The notes under the pieces: model-generated
Told to the model about the DNA's origin: nothing
What the model saw: only the letters and a program-made list of their open reading frames with translations
Database searches by the model: none
Position numbers and translations under genes: made by a program
Shown here: positions 25,426-33,233 of the stretch, one piece after another
How the letters are laid out: every line of letters begins with the position of its first letter
Position numbering within the stretch: the stretch's first letter is position 1
Source of the DNA: Candidatus Andeanibacterium colombiense
GTDB taxonomy: Bacteria > Pseudomonadota > Alphaproteobacteria > Sphingomonadales > Sphingomonadaceae
Direction of reading: 5' to 3'
Assembly (NCBI GenBank): GCA_029202985.1
Contig: CP119316.1
Span: forward strand, 1,426,001 to 1,490,000
DNA: 64,000 nucleotides

Positions 25426-26439
25426 ATGATCAACCCTCCTTCCGGACCCACGCTGCTCGGCATCGATGTCATCTTCGTCGGCACGATCCTGGCCGGCCTC
25501 GCCGCGCTCGCGGTGATGATGGCGATCTACGCGGCGGTCACCGTGCGCGATCCGATGGCGAAGCGCGTCAAGGCGCTCAACGCCCGGCGCGAGGAGCTCA
25601 AGACCGGCCTCGTCACCGCCACCGCGAAGAAGCGGCAGAGCCTGGTGCGCCGGACCGAGACGACCGACCGCATGAAGGACACGCTGAAGGGCATGAAGGT
25701 CCTTCAGGACAGCCAGCTCAAGCAGGCGCAGCAGATGCTCGCCCAGGCCGGCTTCCGTAACAAGGAGTGGGCCGTCGCGGTGATCTTCTCGCGCATGGTG
25801 CTGCCGGTGGTGTTCGGCGCCTTCGCCGCGACCATGATCTACTGGGTGAACTACTTTCCCGAATGGGGCAGCATGAAGCGCTTCATGGGCTTCGCGGGGA
25901 TGGCGATCGCCGGCTACAAGGCGGCCGACGTCTTTCTCGCCAACCGCATCTCCAAGCGCACCGACGCGATCCGCAAGGGCTTGCCCGACGCGCTCGACCT
26001 GCTGGTGATCTGCGCCGAGGCCGGCCTGACGGTCGACGCGTCGTTCAACCGCGTCGCCAAGGAACTCGGCCGCGCCTATCCTGAACTGGGCGACGAATTC
26101 GCGCTGACCTCGATCGAACTCTCATTCCTCACCGAACGACGCTTCGCGTTCGAGAACCTCGCCTACCGGGTGAAGCTGGAAGCGGTGAAGGGAGTGGTCA
26201 CGACCATGATCCAGACCGAACGCTACGGTACGCCGCTGGCTTCGGCGCTGCGCGTGCTCTCGGCCGAGTTCCGCAACGAACGCATGATGCGCGCCGAGGA
26301 AAAGGCCGCCCGGTTGCCCGCGATCATGACCATTCCGCTGATCCTGTTCATCCTGCCGGTGCTGTTCGTCGTGATCCTCGGCCCGGCGGCCTGCTCGATC
26401 AGCGATGCCTTCTCAAAGCATCCCGGCCAACCCCAATAA
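25426..26439 (+). CDS. tadC: Tad pilus inner-membrane platform protein TadC
   Basis: 337 residues with N-terminal helix, a central helix pair and a C-terminal helix flanking the T2SF domain ([42 protein letters not shown] to TMIQTERYGTPLASALRVLSAEFR). It pairs with TadB. It is the last gene of this locus: no TadD, TadE, TadF/G or Flp pilin follows, so the remaining pilus genes must be elsewhere on the genome. Confidence 0.93.
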   Translation: MINPPSGPTLLGIDVIFVGTILAGLAALAVMMAIYAAVTVRDPMAKRVKALNARREELKTGLVTATAKKRQSLVRRTETTDRMKDTLKGMKVLQDSQLKQAQQMLAQAGFRNKEWAVAVIFSRMVLPVVFGAFAATMIYWVNYFPEWGSMKRFMGFAGMAIAGYKAADVFLANRISKRTDAIRKGLPDALDLLVICAEAGLTVDASFNRVAKELGRAYPELGDEFALTSIELSFLTERRFAFENLAYRVKLEAVKGVVTTMIQTERYGTPLASALRVLSAEFRNERMMRAEEKAARLPAIMTIPLILFILPVLFVVILGPAACSISDAFSKHPGQPQ

Positions 26440-26479
26440 TCCAGCACCAGCGATCCGGAGCGGGTTCCGGCACGCCGAA

Positions 26480-26522
26480 AAAACGACAGGCCCCGCCCCG
26501 GATGCCGGAGCGGGGCCTGGTT
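26480..26522 (-). terminator. Rho-independent terminator of the MarR gene
   Basis: Read on the minus strand, the stem CAGGCCCCG / CGGGGCCTG is followed by TCG and a run of six T. It lies between the convergent tadC and MarR genes and may also weakly stop tadC transcripts. Confidence 0.75.
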
Positions 26523-26548
26523 CGTTCGGGCTGCCCGGGACGCGCCCG

Positions 26549-27025
26549 TCAGTTGTCGTAGATGCCGCTGTCGATGCCTTCGGCGTGCAGGTCGCGCACT
26601 TCGGCGCCCATCCGTACCAGCAGCGCCCGGAAGGCCGCGATCTCTTCCTCGGTGAAGTTCGACAGCAGCCGGCGCTCCATCTCCAGCGCCAGCGGCATGA
26701 TCTCACCGTGCATTCGGCGGCCGTCCTCGGTCAGCTCGAGCAGGTGCGAGCGCCCGTCCCTGGTGTTGGGCTGGCGCCAGATGAGCCCGCGCTCTTCCAG
26801 TTCCTTGCACGCCCGGTTGACCGCGACCTTGTCCATCACGGTCAGCGCGGTCAGGTCGCGCTGGGTCAGCGCGCCGGCATCGCCAAGCACCGCCATTACC
26901 CGCCATTCCGGCACCTTGAGCCCGAAGCGGCTGCGGTATTCCTGCGCGATCCGTCCGCTCACCGCGTTGGAGGTGACCGAGAGCATATAGGGCAGGAAGT
27001 CCGAAAGGCGGGGAGTGGGTTGCAT
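26549..27025 (-). CDS. MarR-family transcriptional regulator
   Basis: 158 residues with a winged helix-turn-helix: VPEWRVMAVLGDAGALTQRDLTALTVMDKVAVNRACKELEERGLIWRQPNTRDGRSHLLELTEDG shows the recognition helix and the basic DGRS wing of MarR proteins. Helices at both ends would form the dimer interface. Its targets are unknown; it is a single gene with its own terminator, so it may regulate itself or a distant locus. Ligand and function cannot be deduced. Confidence 0.88.
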   Translation of the reverse strand: MQPTPRLSDFLPYMLSVTSNAVSGRIAQEYRSRFGLKVPEWRVMAVLGDAGALTQRDLTALTVMDKVAVNRACKELEERGLIWRQPNTRDGRSHLLELTEDGRRMHGEIMPLALEMERRLLSNFTEEEIAAFRALLVRMGAEVRDLHAEGIDSGIYDN

Positions 27026-27110
27026 GATGCGAACCCTCTAACGAGCGCGGGCACGACATGGCAAGCGGCGAAGATCATCCCGGCACTCGGCACCGCCGGA
27101 CCGCGCGGGG

Positions 27111-27980
27111 TCAGCCGGTGCCGAGTGCCCTGCCCGCGACCGCATCGAGCCGGGCCATCAGCGCCCGGTCGCGCTGCTCCGGCGCGGTCACGATCGCGCC
27201 GTCGAGCGCGGTGTCGATCGGGCTCGGCTCGCGCGTGTCGGGCAGCAGCGCGGCGAGCTGCGCCAGCGCGGCGCGCGCCTTGCCGGCATTCCCGTCCATC
27301 ACCGCGAGGATCTCCTCCACCCCGACCCCGTCTTCCTCGGTCCGCCAGCAATCGTAATCGGTGACCATCGCCAGCAGCGCGTAAGGCAGTTCGGCTTCGC
27401 GCGCGAGGCGTGCTTCGGGCATCGCGGTCATGCCGATCACATCGGCACCCCACTGGCGGTACATCAGGCTTTCGGCGCGGGTCGAGAATTGCGGCCCTTC
27501 GATCGCGACATAGCAGCCGCCGCGGTGGAGCGTTGCCCCCGCCCGTTCCGCCGCATCGCCAAGCAGGCCGGACAGGCGCGGGCAGGCCGGATCGGCCAGT
27601 CCGACATGCGCTACCAGCCCTTCGCCGAAAAAGCTCCGCTCGCGCGCGACCGTGCGGTCGATCAGTTGGTCGACCGTCACGAAGGTCCCTGGAACGAGGC
27701 GCTCGCGCAGCGAACCGACCGCCGAGATCGAGACTATGTCGCTGATTCCGCAGCGTTTCAACACGTCGATGTTGGCACGGTAGTTTACCCCCGCCGGCGA
27801 CACCCGATGCCCCCCGCCGTGGCGCGCGAGGAAGGTGAAGCGCACCCCGCCGATCCTGCCGGTGACGACCGGACCCGACGGCTCGCCGAAGCTGCTCTTG
27901 ACCGGGATTTCCTGCGCGTTCTCCAGCACCCCCACGTCGTAGAGCCCGGTTCCGCCGATTACCCCGATATGCCAGCCCAT
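27111..27980 (-). CDS. mtnP: S-methyl-5'-thioadenosine phosphorylase
   Basis: 289 residues of the PNP/MTAP family. It splits methylthioadenosine from polyamine or homoserine-lactone synthesis into adenine and methylthioribose-1-phosphate. Motifs: IGVIGGTGLYD, FLARHGGGHRVSPAGVNYRANI, CYVAIEGPQFSTRAESLMYRQWGADVIGMTAMPEARLAREAELPYA, and VTDYDCW, whose Asp favours 6-aminopurines. Length is normal. It starts 13 bases after the TetR gene's stop on the same strand, so it is probably co-transcribed with it and the SDR gene. Confidence 0.9.
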   Translation of the reverse strand: MGWHIGVIGGTGLYDVGVLENAQEIPVKSSFGEPSGPVVTGRIGGVRFTFLARHGGGHRVSPAGVNYRANIDVLKRCGISDIVSISAVGSLRERLVPGTFVTVDQLIDRTVARERSFFGEGLVAHVGLADPACPRLSGLLGDAAERAGATLHRGGCYVAIEGPQFSTRAESLMYRQWGADVIGMTAMPEARLAREAELPYALLAMVTDYDCWRTEEDGVGVEEILAVMDGNAGKARAALAQLAALLPDTREPSPIDTALDGAIVTAPEQRDRALMARLDAVAGRALGTG

Positions 27981-27993
27981 CCGCCCCGCGCCC

Positions 27994-28614
27994 TCAGTTC
28001 ATCAACAAACCCGCCATGATGAAATCCACCGTATGCGCGCGGTAGCGGTCGCGCAATTCCTCGCTGAAGCCGTCTTCGTTGAAGCAGTAGCGCAGGATCA
28101 GCCGCGCCGAGAAGAACCGGTCGACCGCGCCGATGGCGGTGAAATAGAACAGTTGCGGATCGACCGGGCGGAACACTCCGGCCGCGACGCCCTCGCCGAT
28201 CAGGCGGTCATAGGCGCGGTAGAGCGGGCTGAGATAGGTGCTTGCGATCCGCTGCGCCTCGTGCGGTTCGCTGTCGCGGATCATTCGCATCAGCAGGCGA
28301 TGGATATAGGGGACTTCGTAAAACCGGTCGACCGCGTTCGACAGATGCTGACGCAGCTTGGTTTCCGGGTCGAGCGGGGACGCGACCAGCGCATCGATCG
28401 AAGCGACCACCGCTGCCATGTCGCGTTCGAGCAACGCGATCATCAGCCCGGCCTTGTTGCCGAAGTAATATTTCACCAGCGCCGAATTGAGCCCCGAACG
28501 CCGGCTGAGCTGGGCGAGCGAGATGTCGACCGTGTCGCTTTCGCGCATGATCGCCGACGCGGTGGCAAGCAGCAGTCCGCGCGCTTCGGATGGGGTTTCG
28601 GGAAGCGCGGCCAT
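27994..28614 (-). CDS. TetR-family transcriptional regulator
   Basis: 206 residues. The N-terminal helix-turn-helix reads LLATASAIMRESDTVDISLAQLSRRSGLNSALVKYYFGNKAGLMIALLERD, with the family's YYFGNK motif. The C-terminal ligand domain is all helical. It lies 31 bases after the SDR gene and 13 bases before mtnP, which suggests it controls this small operon; the fatty-acid-type SDR next door hints at an acyl-CoA-related signal, but that is inference. The start at 28614 is preferred over an upstream one lying inside the SDR gene. Confidence 0.87.
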   Translation of the reverse strand: MAALPETPSEARGLLLATASAIMRESDTVDISLAQLSRRSGLNSALVKYYFGNKAGLMIALLERDMAAVVASIDALVASPLDPETKLRQHLSNAVDRFYEVPYIHRLLMRMIRDSEPHEAQRIASTYLSPLYRAYDRLIGEGVAAGVFRPVDPQLFYFTAIGAVDRFFSARLILRYCFNEDGFSEELRDRYRAHTVDFIMAGLLMN

Positions 28615-28645
28615 TGTGCGAACTGGGTCTCTCTTCGTAACGCTT

Positions 28646-29428
28646 TTAGCGGGGCTGCATCCGGATCGCGCCGTCGAGCCGCACGTGCTCGCCATTGAAA
28701 TAGCCGACTTCGATCATCGTCAGCACCAACGCGGCATATTCCTCCGGGTGCCCGAGCCGCTTCGGAAAAGGCACCGAGGCCGCGAGCGATTCCTGTGCTT
28801 TCTCGGGCAGGCCGGCGAGCAGCGGCGTGTGAAAGATGCCGGGCAGGATCGTGTTCACCCGGATGCCTTCGTCCATCAGGTCGCGCGCGATCGGCAGGGT
28901 CATCCCGACGATCCCGCCCTTCGAGGCGGAATAGGCGGCCTGGCCGATCTGCCCATCGACTGCCGCGACCGATGCGGTGTTGACGATCGCGCCGCGCTCG
29001 TTGTCGGTGAGCGGATCGAGCGTCATCATCCCGGCGGCGCTTTTGGCGATGCAACGGAAGCTGCCGACGGTGTTGACCATCAGTGTCCTGGCGAAAGCGT
29101 CGATCGGGAAATGGGTGATCGCGCCGGTTTCGCGGTCGCGCCGGGTGGTCTTGCCGATCGTGCCGATCCCGGCGCAATTGACGAGGATGCGCTCCTGCCC
29201 GTGTGCCGCGCGTGCCTTGGCGAACCCGGCATCGACCGATTCGTCGGACGTCACGTCGACCTGGCAAAAGACCCCGCCGATCGCGGCGGCGACCGCTTCG
29301 CCCTTGTCCTGCTGGAGATCGAACAGCGCGACCTTCGCGCCCCTGGCCGCCAGCGCCCGGGCGGTCGCCTCGCCCAGCCCCGAGGCTCCGCCGGTAACCA
29401 CCGCGGCAACGGAATTGTCGATCTTCAC
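28646..29428 (-). CDS. Short-chain dehydrogenase (3-hydroxyacyl-CoA dehydrogenase type)
   Basis: 260 residues, a classical SDR. The NAD-binding VVTGGASGLGEATARAL, the LVNCAGIG strand, the catalytic Ser (IVNTASVAA) and the YSASKGG Tyr/Lys pair are intact. Details such as MMTLDPLTDNERGAIVNTASVAAVDGQIGQ and the C-terminal YFNGEHVRLDGAIRM match the HSD17B10-like 3-hydroxyacyl-CoA dehydrogenases of beta-oxidation. It is cytoplasmic. It heads the SDR-TetR-mtnP group; its promoter must lie in the region shared with the divergent TonB receptor. Confidence 0.88.
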   Translation of the reverse strand: MKIDNSVAAVVTGGASGLGEATARALAARGAKVALFDLQQDKGEAVAAAIGGVFCQVDVTSDESVDAGFAKARAAHGQERILVNCAGIGTIGKTTRRDRETGAITHFPIDAFARTLMVNTVGSFRCIAKSAAGMMTLDPLTDNERGAIVNTASVAAVDGQIGQAAYSASKGGIVGMTLPIARDLMDEGIRVNTILPGIFHTPLLAGLPEKAQESLAASVPFPKRLGHPEEYAALVLTMIEVGYFNGEHVRLDGAIRMQPR

Positions 29429-29547
29429 CTAATTCTCCCCGGAGGCGATCCTTCAACAGCGCCCGGCTAAGCCGGGTGCTCCACCCGGTCAAGCGGATGT
29501 CCGCGATAGAGCGCCGCGTTCATTTAAACGACGGCAATTTGAACGGG

Positions 29548-29784
29548 ATGTTTCGCCGGCCACATGGCGAAACATTTCAGATCGATGGCAACTGTTGTGC
29601 GATTGCAACATTTCCGAAGCTATCGGCCGCACCCAAACTGATTTGAATTGAAACCATTACCCCCTTCAAGCAGGTGGAAAACAGCACGATGCTGTCTTTG
29701 TCCGCACGTGCTGAAAAGCGTGCGCTGCGGACAATATTTTTTGTCGCCCTGGGAGCATCCAGGGCCTTCATTGGGGACTAACCT
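29548..29784 (+). promoter_or_regulatory. Regulatory leader of TonB receptor 1: dyad, 28-nt conserved motif, two hairpins
   Basis: The 356-base gap before the receptor holds, in order: a 10-bp inverted repeat ATGTTTCGCC / GGCGAAACAT (29548-29575); a 28-nt motif at 29585-29612 (ATGGCAACTGTTGTGC then GATTGCAACATT) shared 27/28 with the leader of receptor 2; a stem GTCCGCA / TGCGGAC (29700-29732) followed by ATATTTTTT; a stem CCCTGG / CCAGGG (29747-29764); and a GGGGA ribosome site. The stem plus T-run looks like an attenuator. Motif end to GTG is 172 bases. Bases 29429-29547 hold only a small CCCGGC-TAA-GCCGGG hairpin and presumably the promoter of the divergent SDR gene. Confidence 0.65.
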
Positions 29785-32700
29785 GTGAAAATCCAATCAC
29801 GCCTGCAAAGTGCGGCTGCGCCTATTGCTCTTTGCGCTGCGCTGCTCGCCCCGCCCGCTTTCGCTCAGGATGACACCACCGAGCCCTCGGACACCGTCAC
29901 TCTTACGACAGACACCCAACTCGCTGCGACCGACGCTGACGATGGTCAAGTGATTGTCGTTACTGGTTCACGCATCGCGCGTCCCGAGTTCGCCAATCCC
30001 AATCCGATCCAGACCGTGGATTCGACCAAGCTGGAGCATTCCGGTACGACGAACCTTACCGAGGTGCTTGCCACCAGCCCGGCGCTGCTCGGTTCGACGC
30101 GCAGCATCGACAACGCCGGTTCCAATCTTCCCAATGCCCAATCGGTCGGCGTGAACAACCTCAACCTTCGCAATCTGGGTACCGACCGCACCCTCGTGCT
30201 CGTCGATGGCCGTCGGCATATCGCCGGTTACCCTGGCACGGCGGCAGTGGACATCAACACCATTCCGACCGACCTTGTCGAAAGCGTCGATGTGCTCACC
30301 GGCGGTGTTTCTGCGGTTTACGGTGCCGATGGCGTATCGGGCGTCGTCAATTTCATCATGAAGCACGATTTCGACGGCGTGAAAGTCCGCGGACAATACG
30401 GAATTTCCCAGCGCGGCGACGCTGGCGAGTATTATGGCTCGATCATCGCCGGCAAGAATTTCGCGGACGGGCGGGGCAATGTCACCTTTGCCTACGAATT
30501 CAACAAAGACGATCGCTTCAGCCAGAAGCAGCGCCTGAATTATGGTCACACCGGGCCGAGCTACGTTCTGACGCGCAACCCCGCCGACGGCACACCGGGC
30601 TCCGCTTCCGACGATCCGAACATACCCGACCGTGTCCTGCTGACCAACCTGCGTTGGGCGGACAGCGCGATGGGCGGTGCGTTCGACTTCACCGGCGACG
30701 GCGTTCCCGAATTCAACGGCGATGGCACACCCTATGATCTGGGCAGCTACGTGCCGGGTACGTCCTACACCATCGGCGGCGACAGCACCCCGATCGAAAG
30801 CTATTACGGCGATTATACGCCGTACTCACGTAAACACATCGGCAACATCTTCGCACATTTCGACGTCAGCAACGAACTCCAGTTCTATGCCGAAGGGAAG
30901 TATGTGAAGTCCAAGGCTTGGACCGAATCCCAGCCGACCTATGATCTGTACACGCTTCTCCAGCCCGACAACGCCTATCTGGCGCAAACCTTCGGCGCAG
31001 ACGCGATTCCGGAAGACGGCGTGTTGTTCAGCCGCGACAATTTCGATTTCGGTCAGCGCCGCTATGAAATGAACCGCGAGCTGATTCGCACGGTGTTCGG
31101 CGCGAAAGGCGATCTGTCGGACCACTTCCGGTATGATCTTTCATTCGTGTTTGGTCAGTCGACCCAGCGTTCGACCAATTATGGCGACCGTATTGCCGAC
31201 CGCTACTACGCGGCGATCGATGCAGTTGACGACGGTAATGGCAACATTACCTGCCGCATCAACCTGCCTGGCGAAACCGACGTATTCGGCTTCAGCTACG
31301 GCAATCCGATCGTGTTCAACGGCCCGCCGGTCACCTTCGCGCCGGGCGAATGCGTTCCGCTCAGCCTGATGGGCAACGGTGCGCCGTCGAAGGAAGCGCT
31401 CGACTTCATACTCGCCAACCATTCGGATTATGCCCGGATCCGGCAATATGTCGGCACCTTTGCGATGTCGGGCGACAGTGGCGCGTTCCTGAATCTGCCG
31501 GGCGGACCCGTCGGATACGCGTTCGGCGCAGAATATCGCAAGGAATCGAGCTATTCCGAACCGTCCGCCTACAGCCAGGCGGGCGCGCTGATCGACAATT
31601 CGCCGGGTCAGATCGAAGCTGGTGCTTTCGACGTGTGGGAACTGTTCAGCGAAGTGAACCTCCCGATCCTCAAAGACGTTCCGTTTGCGGAATCACTGTC
31701 GGTCGGCGGAGCATTCCGCTTCTCGGACTACTCGACGATCGGCCACACCAAGACCTGGAGCGTCAATGGTGAATATGCTCCGATCCGCGATATCACTTTC
31801 CGGGCGACCTATTCCAAGTCGGTTCGCGCGCCCAACATCAGCGAACTCTTCGCGCCGCAGAACGGCACGTTCCAGTTCATCACCGATCCTTGCGGCCCGG
31901 AACGGATAGCGGAAGGCACCCAGTATCGTGCAGCCAACTGCGTCGCGGGCCTGACCGCTGCCGGCCTGACCCCGGACCAGATCGCAGATTTCAACCCTGC
32001 AGACAGCCCGTTCTCGCCGCAGAACTCGAGTCTGCTGGGCGTGCAGGGCGGCAACCCCGACCTGAGTGCGGAAACTGCCAAGACACTGACTTTTGGCACG
32101 GTGCTGCGGCCTAGCTTCGTGCCCGGACTGACCTTCAGCGTGGATTGGTACAGCATCAAGCTGTCGAATGCGGTGCAATACTCGTCCGCTCAGGACATCG
32201 TCGATCTGTGTTACGATCAGCCGACGTTGAGTAACGACTATTGCGCCCTGATCTCGCGCGACTCGGATACTGGCTTCATTGGTAACTATAAGGTGATCCC
32301 CGCCAACGTGGCGGCATTCAAGACCGCCGGAATCGACATGAACCTGCTTTACGGGCACGAGATTTCACCGCAGCTCGGCCGGGTTGATCTGCGCCTTGTC
32401 GGTAACTACCTCGACAAGCTCGAGTTCGTGCCGGCGCTTGGTGCCGAAACCGAAAACGAGATGGACAGCGCTGCCTATCCGGCTCCGCGCTGGAGCGCCA
32501 CCTTCGACCTGACCTGGACGAAGGGCCCGCTGTCGCTGAACTACGGCATCAACTGGTTCGCTAAGACTCGCCGGGTGACCCGTGAACAGGAAGCTGCCAA
32601 TCCCGATTATGCTCCCGCAAAATACATCTGGTACCGGCAGATGTGGATGCATAACCTGTATGTCAGCTACGACGTGACCGATAACGTGAACGTATATGGC

Positions 32701-32808
32701 GGCGTTTCCAACCTGTTCGACCGCAAACCCGATGACGGCGCCGCCGGCTATCCGGTCAGCGCAGTCGGCCGGGCGTTCTTCATGGGCGTAAAAGCCAAGG
32801 TCTTTTAG
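29785..32808 (+). CDS. TonB-dependent outer-membrane receptor 1
   Basis: 1007 residues. The signal peptide ends PPAFAQ (about residue 28). A TonB-box-like GQVIVVTGSRI precedes the plug domain, which shows NPIQTVDSTKLEHSGTTNLTEVLATSPAL, NNLNLRNLGTDRTLVLVDGRR and SVDVLTGGVSAVYGADGVSGVVNFIMK. The rest is a 22-strand-type barrel ending in a C-terminal aromatic strand (FFMGVKAKVF). Such large receptors import bulky substrates such as peptides, glycans or siderophores using TonB energy; the substrate is not deducible. The GTG start is supported by GGGGAC upstream. Receptor 2 follows in the same direction with a similar leader and signal peptide, but the barrels have diverged strongly. Confidence 0.93.
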   Translation: MKIQSRLQSAAAPIALCAALLAPPAFAQDDTTEPSDTVTLTTDTQLAATDADDGQVIVVTGSRIARPEFANPNPIQTVDSTKLEHSGTTNLTEVLATSPALLGSTRSIDNAGSNLPNAQSVGVNNLNLRNLGTDRTLVLVDGRRHIAGYPGTAAVDINTIPTDLVESVDVLTGGVSAVYGADGVSGVVNFIMKHDFDGVKVRGQYGISQRGDAGEYYGSIIAGKNFADGRGNVTFAYEFNKDDRFSQKQRLNYGHTGPSYVLTRNPADGTPGSASDDPNIPDRVLLTNLRWADSAMGGAFDFTGDGVPEFNGDGTPYDLGSYVPGTSYTIGGDSTPIESYYGDYTPYSRKHIGNIFAHFDVSNELQFYAEGKYVKSKAWTESQPTYDLYTLLQPDNAYLAQTFGADAIPEDGVLFSRDNFDFGQRRYEMNRELIRTVFGAKGDLSDHFRYDLSFVFGQSTQRSTNYGDRIADRYYAAIDAVDDGNGNITCRINLPGETDVFGFSYGNPIVFNGPPVTFAPGECVPLSLMGNGAPSKEALDFILANHSDYARIRQYVGTFAMSGDSGAFLNLPGGPVGYAFGAEYRKESSYSEPSAYSQAGALIDNSPGQIEAGAFDVWELFSEVNLPILKDVPFAESLSVGGAFRFSDYSTIGHTKTWSVNGEYAPIRDITFRATYSKSVRAPNISELFAPQNGTFQFITDPCGPERIAEGTQYRAANCVAGLTAAGLTPDQIADFNPADSPFSPQNSSLLGVQGGNPDLSAETAKTLTFGTVLRPSFVPGLTFSVDWYSIKLSNAVQYSSAQDIVDLCYDQPTLSNDYCALISRDSDTGFIGNYKVIPANVAAFKTAGIDMNLLYGHEISPQLGRVDLRLVGNYLDKLEFVPALGAETENEMDSAAYPAPRWSATFDLTWTKGPLSLNYGINWFAKTRRVTREQEAANPDYAPAKYIWYRQMWMHNLYVSYDVTDNVNVYGGVSNLFDRKPDDGAAGYPVSAVGRAFFMGVKAKVF

Positions 32809-32851
32809 ACTCGGCACTCCACTAGACCGGACCCTTCCGGGCGAGAACAAC

Positions 32852-32885
32852 AAGGGGGTCGGTGAAAACCGGCCCCCTTTCTGTT
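32852..32885 (+). terminator. Rho-independent terminator of TonB receptor 1
   Basis: A 12-bp stem, AAGGGGGTCGGT / ACCGGCCCCCTT (one T-G wobble), with a GAAA loop is followed by TTTCTGTTTC. The next 130 bases (32886-33008) contain no gene or motif that I recognise. Confidence 0.88.
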
Positions 32886-33008
32886 TCGTTCTGCTCTGTG
32901 GGATCGCTTCGCTCTAGGAGCGCCCGGAGGCGTTAGCGGGCCTAGGGGCTGGTGCGGCCCAACGTCGGACTGCCATCGCCGCGCCCCAACCCCTTTCCTT
33001 TTTTGTCG

Positions 33009-33233
33009 CCGTGTGACGGAATATTTCGTTACAATGGCAACTGTTGTGCAATTGCAACATTGGCGAAATTATCTCGCCCACCAAACCGATAAAATTTGAA
33101 ACCAGTTCGGCGTTCCAGCAGGTTCATGCCCAGTACGAGTTGTTGTCATTGTCCGCACAAGACGAAGACCAATCGCGGGCAATGTTTCTTTACTCTTTCC
33201 CGGGGCATCCGGGGCTGATCTGGGGACTGATCT
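33009..33233 (+). promoter_or_regulatory. Regulatory leader of TonB receptor 2, paralogous to that of receptor 1
   Basis: Same architecture as the first leader. A dyad TGTGACG / CGTTACA (33012-33033, one G-T wobble) directly precedes the 28-nt motif at 33034-33061, whose last base is again exactly 172 bases before the GTG. Then come a stem GTCCGC / GCGGGC (33151-33180, one G-U pair) followed by T-rich sequence, a stem CCCGG / CCGGG (33199-33213) and TGGGGACTGATCT before the start. The hairpin stems differ in sequence from those of leader 1 but keep pairing and position. Confidence 0.65.

Noticed and set aside
26405..27364. 319-codon plus-strand frame between tadC and mtnP
   Set aside because: It is antisense to MarR and mtnP, ends in a low-complexity Arg/Ala/Pro stretch and overlaps a terminator.
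32886..33008. Possible tRNA or small RNA downstream of TonB receptor 1
   Set aside because: No cloverleaf, anticodon arm or clear promoter could be built; left as unassigned.
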